64,000 nucleotides of DNA from Gordonia phthalatica (GCF_001305675.1 NZ_CP011853.1:3782001-3846000), one strand, 5' to 3'. Positions 1 to 8,876 are shown, counted from the first letter of the stretch. Notes: generated from the letters alone by a model not told the origin. Translations and numbers: made by a program.

Positions 1-41
1 CCCAGTAGCGTGACGCTCCTTCTGCACCGCGGAGATCTTCG

Positions 42-1346
42 ATGACCCAACCGCCCGGGGACCAGCAGCCCCCAGTGCCGCCGCCACTGCCCGACGCTCC
101 GCGGGTGCCGCAGTCCGCGGTGCCGCCGCCGCTTCCGCACCGAGCTGTGCCCGAGGCTCCGACCGCATCGCCCCCGCCGCAGCCTCCGTCGCCGCCGCGA
201 CAGGCTCCCAGCGAGCCGCCTCGCGCACCGCGCGCGTCGGATCGGGCGATGCTGCACGTCACCGAGCAGACGCGCACCTACCCGTGCGGGTCGTGCGGTG
301 CGGCACTCGCGTTCAACCCCGACCAGCAGAACCTGGCGTGCGGGTCGTGCGGCACCACGTATCCGATCGTCGTCGACCCGAAGGCCTCGGTCTCCAAGCA
401 CGACCTGCACGCGACGGCCGACAAGCTGCGGACGCTCGCAGCGCCCGTCGGCCAGACCGGCAACGAGCGCGAGGTCACGTGCCAGTCGTGCGGCGGTCGC
501 ACCATCTTCAACGGCACGCTGACGGCCACCCTCTGCCCGTACTGCGCCACCCCCATCCAGCGGACCGACATCCAGAATTCGCCGGAGCGCCTCGCCGTCG
601 ACGGGATCCTCCCGCTGCGCGTATCCGAGGATCGGGCCCGCGCAAGCATCACCGAGTGGATCAACAGCCGCTGGTTCGCGCCCAACGAGTTCAAGAAGTA
701 TCGGACGCTCGGCTCCTTCACCAGTGTCTACATGTCGTACTTCACCTACGACGCCGACGCGATCACCCAGTACCGCGGACGCCGCGGCGACAACTACACG
801 GTGGTCGTCGGCTCGGGCGAGAACCGGCACACCGAGACCCGCATCCGCTGGCGGTCGGTCAGCGGCACCGTCCACAACCGCATCCGCGACCTCCCGGAGA
901 ACGCGAACACCGGCTTCGACGCCGGCCGCGTGCGGGAGTTGGAGCCGTGGCCGATCGCCGAGGTGACGCCGTACAAGCCGGAGTTCGTGGCCGGTCACCT
1001 GTCACGGACCTACGACAACGATCCGGTGCAGGTCTTCAACAGCGCCGCCCAACCGCGGATCGACAGCATCATCGACTCCACCATCCGCTCGGACATCGGC
1101 GGCGACCACCAGCAGATCAGCGGTAAGCAGACCAGCTTCTCCCTGCTGCAATTCATGTACGTCCTGCTGCCCCTGTGGCTGCTGACGGTGAATTTCGAGA
1201 GCAAGCCGTTCCAGGTCTTCGTCAACGGGCTGACCGGCGAGGTGCAGGGTGAGCGGCCGTGGAGCAAGATCAAGATCATCGCGACGAGCGTGGCGGTATT
1301 GATCGTCGTCGCGATCATCGCCTATTTCGTGTGGGGAAGAAGGTGA
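42..1346 (+). CDS. Double zinc-ribbon membrane protein with proline-rich N-terminus
   Basis: The 434-residue protein starts with about 65 residues rich in proline. Two zinc ribbons follow: CGSC at 82-85 with CGSC at 100-103, and CQSC at 147-150 with CPYC at 165-168. A mixed middle region of unknown fold comes next. A hydrophobic stretch lies near residues 365-385 and a clear membrane helix at about 410-431, before a basic GRR end. Proteins of this build are often labelled TFIIB-type zinc-ribbon or, wrongly, primosomal helicase-like. No helicase motif is visible. The ribbons are probably cytoplasmic and the protein is anchored at its C-terminus. The next gene starts 1 nt after this stop, so the two are probably co-transcribed. 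The precise role is unknown. Confidence 0.8.
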   Translation: MTQPPGDQQPPVPPPLPDAPRVPQSAVPPPLPHRAVPEAPTASPPPQPPSPPRQAPSEPPRAPRASDRAMLHVTEQTRTYPCGSCGAALAFNPDQQNLACGSCGTTYPIVVDPKASVSKHDLHATADKLRTLAAPVGQTGNEREVTCQSCGGRTIFNGTLTATLCPYCATPIQRTDIQNSPERLAVDGILPLRVSEDRARASITEWINSRWFAPNEFKKYRTLGSFTSVYMSYFTYDADAITQYRGRRGDNYTVVVGSGENRHTETRIRWRSVSGTVHNRIRDLPENANTGFDAGRVRELEPWPIAEVTPYKPEFVAGHLSRTYDNDPVQVFNSAAQPRIDSIIDSTIRSDIGGDHQQISGKQTSFSLLQFMYVLLPLWLLTVNFESKPFQVFVNGLTGEVQGERPWSKIKIIATSVAVLIVVAIIAYFVWGRR

Positions 1347-1347
1347 C

Positions 1348-1899
1348 ATGGGAACCGCCATCATCGTCGTCCTGGTCCTCGGGCTGCTGATCCTCGGCGC
1401 TCTCGCTGCCGGCGGCATCGCGCTGGCGCTGGGATCGGTCAAGGCGAGCCGGAAGAACGCCGCCATCGCCGGCGTCGACGTGACGGTCCCGCAGGAGTGG
1501 GCGCTGGGTCACGATCCGGAGGCACGACTGCACCGGCGCATCGCCGCAGCCGTCTCCGCGCTCGATGACACGATCGGTCAGGCAGGCGTCGCAGATCTGG
1601 AACTGCGGGCGCGGTTGATGAACGACGCCGCGGACCTCGACCGCACGCTGGTCTCCATCTGGTCGCTGCCCCGCGACGCGAAGCCCGCAGCCCTCGCCGA
1701 CGTGGAACCCCGCGTCGCCGCCCTGGAGTCGGCAGCCACGCAGCAGGCGCTGAATCCCGACGTCGACCGACCCCGCCTCGGCGAGCTCCCGACCTTGCCG
1801 CCGCTCCCCGATCCGCCGGGCGCCGCACCGTCGCCGGCCGAACCCGAGGTCGCACAGCCCCGGCCCGCCCCTCGTCAGGAGCCGGAACAGCCCGCGTGA
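1348..1899 (+). CDS. Small single-pass membrane protein, unknown function
   Basis: The protein has 183 residues. Residues 3-29 form one strongly hydrophobic N-terminal helix, either a signal anchor or an uncleaved signal. A charged, probably helical region follows (about 45-130), and the tail from about 150 is rich in proline and glutamate. The start ATG sits 1 nt after the stop of the zinc-ribbon gene, with an AAGAAGG ribosome-binding site inside that gene's end, so the pair looks translationally coupled. The membrane anchor plus helical body recalls LemA-like proteins, but the resemblance is too weak to name it. A long hairpin lies 35 nt downstream. Confidence 0.7.
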   Translation: MGTAIIVVLVLGLLILGALAAGGIALALGSVKASRKNAAIAGVDVTVPQEWALGHDPEARLHRRIAAAVSALDDTIGQAGVADLELRARLMNDAADLDRTLVSIWSLPRDAKPAALADVEPRVAALESAATQQALNPDVDRPRLGELPTLPPLPDPPGAAPSPAEPEVAQPRPAPRQEPEQPA

Positions 1900-1934
1900 C
1901 GTCGTCGACCCGGCCTTCCCGCGCCGGGTAACCG

Positions 1935-2003
1935 TTCCCACATGAGCCGTTGCTTCCCGCTCCACGTCTGACGTGTAGCGGGAAGCAACGCTTCATGTGG
2001 GAA
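1935..2003. terminator. 27-bp inverted repeat between convergent genes
   Basis: The arms 1935-1961 and 1977-2003 are 27 nt each and pair with two mismatches around a 15-nt loop that itself holds ACGTC/GACGT. The structure sits exactly between two convergent genes and ends next to the stop codon of the minus-strand gene. It can act as a bidirectional terminator, but the stem is longer than an intrinsic terminator needs and there is no U-tract. It belongs to the set of intergenic hairpins in this window. Confidence 0.7.
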
Positions 2004-2921
2004 TCACGATGTCAGCGCCCGGACCGCGAACACCAGCCGGTCGACGTCGTCGACCGTCGTTCCGAGTCCGGTGCTGACGCGGATGACGCCGGACGGCTGG
2101 GCCCGGCACACACCGACGCCGTGCCGCACCGACAGGTGCTCGACGACCTCGACGGCGGAATGCCCGTCGACGATGAAGGCGTAGACGCCGGCGCGGTCGA
2201 GCGGGTCGTCGAAGTTCTGCATGCGACGCACACCGGGCACGGCCGCGAAGCCGCGGTCGAGCCGCTGGTGAAGCGCCTGCTCGCGGTAGCCGAGCTCCTC
2301 GAATCCCAGCGACACCAGCGCTTCCGCGGACGCGGCGACGGCTCCGACGGCGACCCCGCCCGGTTCGGATCGTGCGGCGACCGGGGCGAGCCAGTCGCCG
2401 CGCCCGACCAGGACGTGCACGTCGAAGAGAGCGTCGAGCTCTCGGCTGGAGAAGAGCACGTAGTCGATACCCCAGGAGGCGATAGAGACCGCGCGGTGCG
2501 CCACCAGGTGCTCGGCGTCGACCACGATGCGAGCGCCGTGACGATGGGCGGCCGACGCGAATCGGCCGGCCGGGAGCACTTCGCCGGTGACGTCCGACGA
2601 CGCGGTGATCACCACGAGTGCCGCCGGGCGCGCGACCAACTCGGCTTCGAGTGCTGCGACGGTGCCGTCGATCGTGGCCGCCGGTTCGACGATCCGCGCT
2701 CCCGGGAGTCCGGGATGGCCGGCGAGGACCACGACGTCAGCCGGTGCCCCTGCTGCGAACAACCTCATCAGATCGGCGGAGGTGCGGGACAGGACGACGG
2801 CGTCGTCGCTGCGGCCGCCGACGAAGCGGCGCAACCGATCCGGTGCGGAACCGCGCTCCATGGCGGGCGCGGCGGGACGGACTGGGGCCCGGCTCGGGGC
2901 CCGTTCGAGGAGGAGGCTCAT
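2004..2921 (-). CDS. Class V aminotransferase-fold protein lacking the catalytic lysine
   Basis: The 305-residue protein has the layout of the class V aminotransferase / cysteine desulfurase fold: a substrate-side segment ending VDAEH (134-138), then the place where the PLP lysine normally lies in an SGHK-like motif. Here that place reads FSSRE (157-161), and the whole protein contains no lysine. It therefore cannot form the usual internal aldimine with PLP and is unlikely to be a transaminase or desulfurase. The start at 2921 is chosen because GGAGGAG lies about 10 nt upstream. An ATG 27 nt further up has no ribosome-binding site. A structural, binding or regulatory role is possible. It faces the 1935-2003 hairpin at its 3' end. 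Confidence 0.65.
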   Translation of the reverse strand: MSLLLERAPSRAPVRPAAPAMERGSAPDRLRRFVGGRSDDAVVLSRTSADLMRLFAAGAPADVVVLAGHPGLPGARIVEPAATIDGTVAALEAELVARPAALVVITASSDVTGEVLPAGRFASAAHRHGARIVVDAEHLVAHRAVSIASWGIDYVLFSSRELDALFDVHVLVGRGDWLAPVAARSEPGGVAVGAVAASAEALVSLGFEELGYREQALHQRLDRGFAAVPGVRRMQNFDDPLDRAGVYAFIVDGHSAVEVVEHLSVRHGVGVCRAQPSGVIRVSTGLGTTVDDVDRLVFAVRALTS

Positions 2922-3037
2922 GCCGAGAAGACTCCTCCGCCGAGTCATTCACGGGAAGCATTTGACCCACCGCGACTTCAATGACAGACCGGAATCGGGT
3001 TAGCGTGGGACCAACGAGCAGCGAAGAAAGGCACTCA

Positions 3038-3949
3038 GTGGTTCATCCGTCCGATCCGCGTCAACCGAACGGCGGCGCAGAACAGTTCGGCGAGACACAG
3101 GTGGGTGTCCCGTACTTCAACACCGCGGGTGTCCCTCAGCAGCCGGCCCAGCCCGGATACCCTCAGCCGCAGTACTCTCAGCCGCAGTACGGTCAGCCGC
3201 AGTACTCGCAGACCCAGCAGCCGGCACCCCAGCAGCCGGCACCGCAGCCCCAGTACGGTCAGCCCCAGTACGGTCAGCAACCGTTCGGCGCACCGCAGCA
3301 ACCCGGCGGTCCCCAGTTCCAGCAGCCGCCGTTCCACCAGGGTCCGTTCCCTCCCGGCCAGTACGGGCCGTTCCCGTACGGGCCGCCGCCGAAGAAGAGC
3401 CGCAAGCCGCTGATCTTCGGACTGATCTCGATTCTCGCGGTGGCGGCGATCGTGGCGACGGTGATGGTGATGGCACCGTGGAAGTCGACGCCGGAAGAGA
3501 AGACCCTGTCGTTCGCTCTGGGCGACGGCGTGTCCGTGCAGGTGCGTCTGCCCGCAGGGTGGGACGCACAGTCCGACACCGAGGACGGCAAGACGCTCAT
3601 CCGCATCCACGAGGACGGCGACGACCGCATCCTCACCCAGCTGTCCGACAATCTGCGATCGCTGAGCAAGACCGGCTCCGGCACGGCGATGCACACCATC
3701 GTGATGTTCTCGGACAAGTGCACAACCAGTCCGTCCGGTCAGGACTGGTCCACCAAGAACCGCGACGACTCGTCGACCAAGCACACGGAGCGGTGGCTGT
3801 ACGCGTCGTCGAAGGTCGACGACCGTCGCTGCATCAACCTCTCCGCGGTCGACAGCGCCGCCGACTCGGTGACCGCGGGAAGCACGGCCCGCAAGACGCT
3901 GCAGAAGCTGATCGACGAGGATCGCGTCACCGCCTCCAAGTCGGTGTGA
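3038..3949 (+). CDS. Pro/Gln/Tyr-rich single-pass membrane protein with extracytoplasmic domain
   Basis: The start is placed at GTG 3038 because GAAAGG lies 6 nt upstream; an upstream ATG at 2981 has no such site. The 303-residue protein begins with a low-complexity region (about 20-130) of repeated PQY and QYSQ/QYGQ units. One membrane helix follows at about 138-162. A soluble C-terminal domain of about 140 residues holds two cysteines that could form a disulfide outside the cell. This design (disordered Pro/Gln-rich cytoplasmic tail, one helix, small external domain) is common in Mycobacteriales and often linked to cell-envelope functions. No catalytic motif is seen. The gene stands alone, followed by isochorismate synthase about 95 nt away. 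Confidence 0.75.
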   Translation: MVHPSDPRQPNGGAEQFGETQVGVPYFNTAGVPQQPAQPGYPQPQYSQPQYGQPQYSQTQQPAPQQPAPQPQYGQPQYGQQPFGAPQQPGGPQFQQPPFHQGPFPPGQYGPFPYGPPPKKSRKPLIFGLISILAVAAIVATVMVMAPWKSTPEEKTLSFALGDGVSVQVRLPAGWDAQSDTEDGKTLIRIHEDGDDRILTQLSDNLRSLSKTGSGTAMHTIVMFSDKCTTSPSGQDWSTKNRDDSSTKHTERWLYASSKVDDRRCINLSAVDSAADSVTAGSTARKTLQKLIDEDRVTASKSV

Positions 3950-4032
3950 GACAGGCCGGATCCCGGCCGAACACGGTGCCCGGTCGACGAGGAACGCGTC
4001 ACACCGTCGCCGTCACGGCATCGGTTCGCGGG

Positions 4033-4038
4033 TAACCT
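4033..4038 (+). promoter_or_regulatory. -10 box for a leaderless isochorismate synthase transcript
   Basis: TAACCT lies 6 nt before the GTG start and no Shine-Dalgarno sequence lies between. This spacing places transcription start at or next to the start codon. It is one of eight such arrangements in the window. Confidence 0.45.
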
Positions 4039-4044
4039 GACCTG

Positions 4045-5151
4045 GTGTCTTCCGGTCTCTCGTTCGTGTTGTCGAACACCGAGTGCAATGCTCGCGGTTT
4101 CGGTGTCCGCGCCGCCTACGGGTCGGTGAGCGACGCCGCCGCGGCGCTGCGTTCGGGGTCTGCTGAGTTCGTCGGCGGCGCCATCGGCTTCGACTCCGCC
4201 GCGACCGCCTCACTGATCGCCCCCGAACGCCTCGTCTTCTCCCCCGTCCCTGAGGAGACGAGGTCCGACGACGTCGAATCTGTGGTCGAGAGCCTGTCGG
4301 TGACCCCGGATGCCGTCCACCGTGCGCGGGTGGAGGCCGCCGTCGACGCCATCTCGGCGGGCCGGGTGGAGAAGGTGGTGGTGGCACGCAGTCTGGAGGC
4401 GCGACTGTCGGAGCCCGTCTCTCCGGAGGAGATGGTGCAGCGGTTCGCCGCCACCGCAGGCGATTCGACGGTCTTCGCCGCCGACCTGCGCGCCGCACCC
4501 GGATACGACGGTCGCTGGCTCATCGGCGCCAGTCCGGAGCTCCTGCTCCGCAAGCGCGGCGCGACGGTCCACTGCGTCCCTTACGCGGGGTCGGCGGCGA
4601 AGTTCGACGCCGCCGGCGTCCCGGTCCCCGACGCCGCGGAGGGGTTGGCACGGTCGGACAAGGACCTGCGCGAGCACGCCTACGTGGTCGACTACCTGCG
4701 CGAACTCCTGTCACCGCTGTGCATCGAGATCGATGTCCCGGCACGACCGACCACCATCGCCACCGAGCACGTGTGGCATCTGGCGACCCCCATCGTCGGT
4801 CGGCTGGTCGATCCCACGATCACCGCGCTCGACCTCGCCGCGCTGCTCTCCCCCACCCCCGCCGTGTGCGGGACTCCCACCGCTGCGGCCGCCGAACTGA
4901 TCGGCGAGATCGAGGGGCCGCGCGACTTCTACGCGGGCGCCGTCGGCTGGTGCGACGCCGCGGGCGACGGCGAGTGGGTGGTCTCGATCCGCTGCCTGGA
5001 GCTCGACACCGCGGCGTCCACCGTCACCGCGTGGGCGGGCGGCGGCATCGTCGCAGGCTCCGACCCCGACGCCGAGGTCGCCGAGACGACGGCCAAGTTC
5101 CAGACGGTGCTGTCGGCGCTGGGGCCGGTTCCGTCGCCTCTCGCCGGTTGA
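4045..5151 (+). CDS. Isochorismate synthase (chorismate-utilising family)
   Basis: This 368-residue protein belongs to the MenF/EntC/DhbC group that converts chorismate to isochorismate, the entry point to menaquinone, salicylate and catecholate siderophores. Visible signatures are the KVVVARS segment near 110, the central IGASPELLL, the ATEHVWHL segment, the PTPAVCGTP loop that binds chorismate, and the C-terminal RCLELD and AGGGIVAGSDP motifs typical of the magnesium site. Its length fits EntC-like synthases; there is no lyase domain. It is monocistronic and convergent with metZ (3-nt gap). No menaquinone or siderophore genes are adjacent, so the pathway it feeds is not decided by context. 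Confidence 0.9.
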   Translation: MSSGLSFVLSNTECNARGFGVRAAYGSVSDAAAALRSGSAEFVGGAIGFDSAATASLIAPERLVFSPVPEETRSDDVESVVESLSVTPDAVHRARVEAAVDAISAGRVEKVVVARSLEARLSEPVSPEEMVQRFAATAGDSTVFAADLRAAPGYDGRWLIGASPELLLRKRGATVHCVPYAGSAAKFDAAGVPVPDAAEGLARSDKDLREHAYVVDYLRELLSPLCIEIDVPARPTTIATEHVWHLATPIVGRLVDPTITALDLAALLSPTPAVCGTPTAAAAELIGEIEGPRDFYAGAVGWCDAAGDGEWVVSIRCLELDTAASTVTAWAGGGIVAGSDPDAEVAETTAKFQTVLSALGPVPSPLAG

Positions 5152-5154
5152 ACG

Positions 5155-6354
5155 TCAGCCCAGTGCGGCGTCGAGGTCGCGCAGCAGGTCTTCCGGGTTC
5201 TCCAGACCGATGGACAGGCGGAGCATCGAGTCGGTGAGACCGATGGCGGCACGACCCTCCGGCCCCATCGCGCGGTGCGTGGTGGTGGCCGGGTGGGTGA
5301 TCAGGCTCTTGGCGTCGCCGAGGTTGTTGGAGATGTCGATGAGTTGGAGACGGTTCAGCATCGCGAATGCGGCCTCCTTACCGGTCTTGCCCGCCTGCTC
5401 GGCGAGCTCGAACGTGATGACGGTTCCGCCGCCGGACATCTGCGACTTCGCGAGCTCGTACTGCGGGTGCGACGTCAGGAAGGGGTAGATCGCCTTCGCG
5501 ACGCGGGGATCGGCGTCGAGGAACTCGGCGACGCGCAGCGCGGTGGCGACCGACTGATCCAGGCGGATCTTCATGGTCTCCAGGCCCTTGAGCATCACCC
5601 ACGCGTTGAACGGGCTCAGCGCGGGACCGGTGTGGCGCATCATCGCCTTCACGGGACCGTCGATGAACTCCTCGGTGCCGAGCACGGCGCCGCCCATCAC
5701 ACGGCCCTGGCCGTCGATGTGCTTGGTGCCCGAGTAGACGATCACGTCGGCGCCCATCTCAGTGCCGCTCTGCAGCAGCGGGGTGGCGAAGACGTTGTCG
5801 AGCACCACCTTCGCGCCGGCGGCGTGCGCCAGTTCCGAGACCTTGCGGACGTCGACGAGGGTCTGCATCGGGTTGGACGGCGTCTCGAAGAACACGGCGT
5901 CGGCGGGCGTGGAGAGCGCGCGTTCCCACTGCTCCAGGTCCTCGCCGTCGACGAACTCGGTCTCCACCCCCCACGCGGGCAGGATCTCGTTGCAGATGAC
6001 GAAGCACGAGCCGAACAGGCTGCGGGCGGCGACGACGCGATTGCCCTTCTTCAGCAGCGCGGCCAGCGCGACGAAGACGGCGGCCATGCCGCTGGCGGTC
6101 GCGAAGCAGGCCTCGGTGCCCTCGATCTGACGCAGACGTTCCTGGAACATCGCGACGGTCGGGTTGCCGTAGCGGGTGTAGACGAAGCGCTGGTCCTCGC
6201 CGGTGAAGGCGCGTTCGGCTGCTTCTGCGGACTCGTAGACGTAACCGCTGTTCATGAACAGCGCCTCGGAGGTCTCGAAGAAGCCCGAACGGAGGATTCC
6301 GCCGCGAACTGCGACGGTCTCGGGCGACACCCAATCAGGTAGTTCTCGGCTCAC
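5155..6354 (-). CDS. metZ: O-succinylhomoserine sulfhydrylase
   Basis: This cytoplasmic PLP enzyme of the Cys/Met metabolism family incorporates sulfide into O-succinylhomoserine to give homocysteine. The 399-residue product shows YTRYGNPTV near the N-terminus, the ATASGMAA phosphate-binding turn, FETPSNP, the DNVFATP segment and VYSGTKHIDGQGR with the PLP lysine. Start GTG 6354 is supported by AAGGAGA 7 nt upstream; the longer frame to 6573 is the antisense shadow of the rhodanese gene. It lies 13 nt behind the rhodanese gene, as in M. tuberculosis (Rv0390-Rv0391), so sulfur handling in one operon is likely. A neighbouring sulfhydrylase subfamily cannot be excluded, but the context favours MetZ. 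Confidence 0.92.
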   Translation of the reverse strand: MSRELPDWVSPETVAVRGGILRSGFFETSEALFMNSGYVYESAEAAERAFTGEDQRFVYTRYGNPTVAMFQERLRQIEGTEACFATASGMAAVFVALAALLKKGNRVVAARSLFGSCFVICNEILPAWGVETEFVDGEDLEQWERALSTPADAVFFETPSNPMQTLVDVRKVSELAHAAGAKVVLDNVFATPLLQSGTEMGADVIVYSGTKHIDGQGRVMGGAVLGTEEFIDGPVKAMMRHTGPALSPFNAWVMLKGLETMKIRLDQSVATALRVAEFLDADPRVAKAIYPFLTSHPQYELAKSQMSGGGTVITFELAEQAGKTGKEAAFAMLNRLQLIDISNNLGDAKSLITHPATTTHRAMGPEGRAAIGLTDSMLRLSIGLENPEDLLRDLDAALG

Positions 6355-6367
6355 GGTTCGGTTCTCC

Positions 6368-6781
6368 TTATGACTGTTGCCACGGCAGCGACGCGGCTCG
6401 CCACCCTGCGCCGCCGCGGTGCCCGTCGGCGTCGATCGGGCCTTCGAACCCGTCCAGAATGTTGTACGCCTGCTCGTAACCGGCGGCGAGCGCAGCCTCG
6501 GCGGCGCCGAGCGAACGGTGACCGGAGCGGCACAGGAACAGGACCTCGTCGGTCTCCGTGACACCCGCGGCACGCAGTTGGTCGACGAACGCCGGGTTCA
6601 GCGCGCCGTCCGGGTATCCGAGCCACTCGACGAAGACGGTCCGCTTGCCGATCGAGCTGATGTCGGGGACGCCGACGAAGTTCCACTCGGCCTGGGTCCG
6701 GCAATCCACCAGCACGGCTCGCGGATTCTCCGACAGACGCTCCCACGCCTGCTCGCACGTCACGTTTCCGGTGATCGTCAT
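6368..6781 (-). CDS. Rhodanese-like sulfurtransferase
   Basis: This single-domain rhodanese has 137 residues. The active-site loop CRSGHRS carries the catalytic cysteine, and VDCRTQAEW is the conserved N-terminal rhodanese segment. Such proteins carry sulfane sulfur as a cysteine persulfide. The start at ATG 6781 is favoured because it overlaps the upstream stop (ATGA) and has GGAAGG about 10 nt before it; an ATG 18 nt further upstream lacks support. Being between a membrane protein and metZ suggests a link to sulfide supply for homocysteine synthesis (inference). Confidence 0.9.
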   Translation of the reverse strand: MTITGNVTCEQAWERLSENPRAVLVDCRTQAEWNFVGVPDISSIGKRTVFVEWLGYPDGALNPAFVDQLRAAGVTETDEVLFLCRSGHRSLGAAEAALAAGYEQAYNILDGFEGPIDADGHRGGAGWRAASLPWQQS

Positions 6782-7269
6782 CGTCCGCACACCTTCCATT
6801 CGCCCTTCTCGTTGACCAGCGTCAACTGCGTCTTCTGCTTGGCGTTCTCGTCGTTCTGCCGGTTCCAGTGCGCGGTGACCGCGGCGCGATCACCGGTCAC
6901 CTCCACGTCCATGCTCGAGACGACGATCTTGCCCTTGGCGTCGTTGTCGGCGCGGTTGTCGTCGGCGAACTGCACCGAGGTCGGGAACTCCTTCGCGGCC
7001 ACGTCGGCGGCGCAGAACGACGCGCGGTAGCGCTCATAGTTCAGGGTGCCCATCGCGCTGTACATCTGATTGACCGTCAGCTGAACCTTCGCCGAATCCG
7101 AGATCCGCTCCTCGGAGGGGCTCGCCAGTGCCGAGATGCCGATCCAGGCGAGGATCGCGAGGACCAGTCCGCCCGCGATCATCATGGGGAGCGCGGCCTT
7201 CCACGAACGCGGTTCTTCGGCTGTCTGTTCGTCGTCCGGGCCGTCCACGGCGGGCTCGTCTACGTTCAT
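6778..7269 (-). CDS. Single-pass membrane protein with a lumazine/Mce-associated-like exported domain
   Basis: The 163-residue protein has an acidic cytoplasmic N-terminus (about 1-22), one membrane helix (about 27-48) and an exported domain of about 110 residues with two cysteines; the second lies in the closing WKVCGR. The domain resembles the small NTF2-like fold found in Mce-associated and Rv0361-type proteins of Mycobacteriales. The protein at 41087-42187 ends with a similar domain closing in WKVCTR, so the two may be distant paralogs. It is the first gene of the minus-strand trio with the rhodanese gene and metZ. Function is unknown. Confidence 0.75.
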   Translation of the reverse strand: MNVDEPAVDGPDDEQTAEEPRSWKAALPMMIAGGLVLAILAWIGISALASPSEERISDSAKVQLTVNQMYSAMGTLNYERYRASFCAADVAAKEFPTSVQFADDNRADNDAKGKIVVSSMDVEVTGDRAAVTAHWNRQNDENAKQKTQLTLVNEKGEWKVCGR

Positions 7270-7380
7270 GAGATCCGAGTCTATCGGCCCCGCACCTGCG
7301 GCTTAGCGCGTGGAGCACCCTTCTGAGGTGATGGTCATCGAGCCTGATTCGTCAAGAGTTTTCTCCACCGCTCATTCAAC

Positions 7381-7422
7381 TGAGGCATACCTCACACGGA
7401 AATTTTGGCGGTGGCGCGCCAA
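7381..7422 (+). promoter_or_regulatory. Two palindromes in the fprA leader, one IdeR-like
   Basis: TGAGG-CATA-CCTCA (7381-7394) matches 10 of 14 positions of the core half of the DtxR/IdeR iron box (TTAGGCTAACCTAA). TTGGCG-n6-CGCCAA (7405-7422) is a second, unrelated palindrome. Both lie upstream of fprA in a 200-nt divergent intergenic region and could be operators. The iron-box reading is tentative. Confidence 0.35.
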
Positions 7423-7473
7423 GACATAACGTAGGAGGCATCCCTGTCCAACCAGCTGAGGAAGCACCAGTTC

Positions 7474-8862
7474 ATGAGTGACAACAGCCGCCCCTTGCGG
7501 GTCGCGATCGTCGGCGCCGGACCTGCCGGCATCTACTGCGCTGATGCGCTGATGAAGTCGGAGACGGCATCCCAGCGCGGCGTGAGCATCGACCTGTTCG
7601 AGCGCATGCCCGCCCCGTTCGGCCTGATCCGTTACGGCGTCGCCCCGGATCACCCGCGCATCAAGGGCATCATCAACGCACTGCACAAGGTGCTCGACAA
7701 GCCGCAGGTCCGCCTGCTCGGCAACATCGATTACGGCACCGACATCACGCTGACCGATCTGCGCAAGCTCTACGACGCGATCGTCTTCTCCACCGGAGCC
7801 ACCGACGACCGCGCGCTGAAGATCCCGGGCGTCGACCTGGAGCGCAGCTACGGCGCAGGCGAGTTCGTCGCCTGGTACGACGGCCACCCGGACTTCTCGC
7901 GCGAATGGCCACTGGAGCAGGAGAAGGTCGCCGTCATCGGCGTCGGCAACGTCGCCCTCGACGTGGCCCGAGTGCTCGCCAAGACCGGCGACGAACTCCT
8001 TCCGACCGAGATCCCGGACAACGTGTACCAGGGACTCAAGGCCAACAAGGCCGTCGAGGTCCACGTCTTCGGTCGCCGGGGTCCCGCCCAGGCCAAGTTC
8101 ACGCCGCTCGAACTCAAGGAGCTCGACCACTCGCCGAACATCGAGGTCATCGTCGACCCCGAAGACATCGATTACGACGAGGGTTCGGCCGTCGCGCGCC
8201 GGTCCAGCAAGATCACCGACCAGGTCGCGACGATCATCGAGAACTACGCGATCCGCGAGCCCAAGCAGGGTGCGATCCACAAGCTGTTCCTGCACTTCTT
8301 CGAGAACCCCGTCGAGATCCTCGGCGAGGACGGCAAGGTGGTCGGCCTGCGCACCGAGCGCAACCAGCTCGACGGCACCGGCAACGTGAAGGGCACCGGC
8401 AAGACCCGCGACTGGGATGTGACCGCCGTGTACCGCGCCGTCGGCTACCTATCGGACAACGTCCCGGACATCCCGTTCGACGATCAGGCCGGCGTCATCC
8501 CCAACGAGGCCGGACGCGTCTTCGACGAGGGCAAGCACCTGACCGGTCTATACACCACCGGCTGGATCAAGCGCGGCCCCGTCGGCCTCATCGGCCACAC
8601 CAAGGGCGACGCCTCGGAGACCGTCGAGTGCATCATCGACGACATGAAGAACGACCACCTGAACCCCGCCGAGTCCCCCTCGGAGGAGGCGGTGATCGAG
8701 CTGCTCAACGAGCGCAAGATCCCGTTCACCACCTGGGACGGCTGGTACCGCCTCGACGAGCACGAGCGCAACCTCGGCGCCGCCCAGGGCCGCGAGCGCG
8801 TGAAGGTGGTCGAGCGTGAAGACATGCTCGCCGCCTCGGAGCCGAGCAAGGTTCAGAAGTAG
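7474..8862 (+). CDS. fprA: NADPH-ferredoxin reductase FprA
   Basis: The 462-residue flavoenzyme is of the adrenodoxin-reductase type. FAD binds at the N-terminal GAGPAG (about 9-14). MPAPFGLIRYGVAPDH follows. The second Rossmann motif, GVGNVALDVARVL (about 155-167), serves NADPH. The C-terminus carries TTGWIKRGPVGLIGHTK, the family fingerprint. It passes electrons from NADPH to small ferredoxins that feed P450s and other monooxygenases. Length agrees with M. tuberculosis FprA (456). Start ATG 7474 has GAGGAAG about 10 nt upstream. It is monocistronic and closed by a strong terminator. The leader holds a possible iron-dependent operator. Confidence 0.95.
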   Translation: MSDNSRPLRVAIVGAGPAGIYCADALMKSETASQRGVSIDLFERMPAPFGLIRYGVAPDHPRIKGIINALHKVLDKPQVRLLGNIDYGTDITLTDLRKLYDAIVFSTGATDDRALKIPGVDLERSYGAGEFVAWYDGHPDFSREWPLEQEKVAVIGVGNVALDVARVLAKTGDELLPTEIPDNVYQGLKANKAVEVHVFGRRGPAQAKFTPLELKELDHSPNIEVIVDPEDIDYDEGSAVARRSSKITDQVATIIENYAIREPKQGAIHKLFLHFFENPVEILGEDGKVVGLRTERNQLDGTGNVKGTGKTRDWDVTAVYRAVGYLSDNVPDIPFDDQAGVIPNEAGRVFDEGKHLTGLYTTGWIKRGPVGLIGHTKGDASETVECIIDDMKNDHLNPAESPSEEAVIELLNERKIPFTTWDGWYRLDEHERNLGAAQGRERVKVVEREDMLAASEPSKVQK

Positions 8863-8876
8863 TCACGGCACAGACA

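Noticed and set aside
6355..6367. A SAM-type riboswitch before metZ
   Set aside because: Only 13 nt separate metZ from the rhodanese gene, so there is no room for an aptamer.
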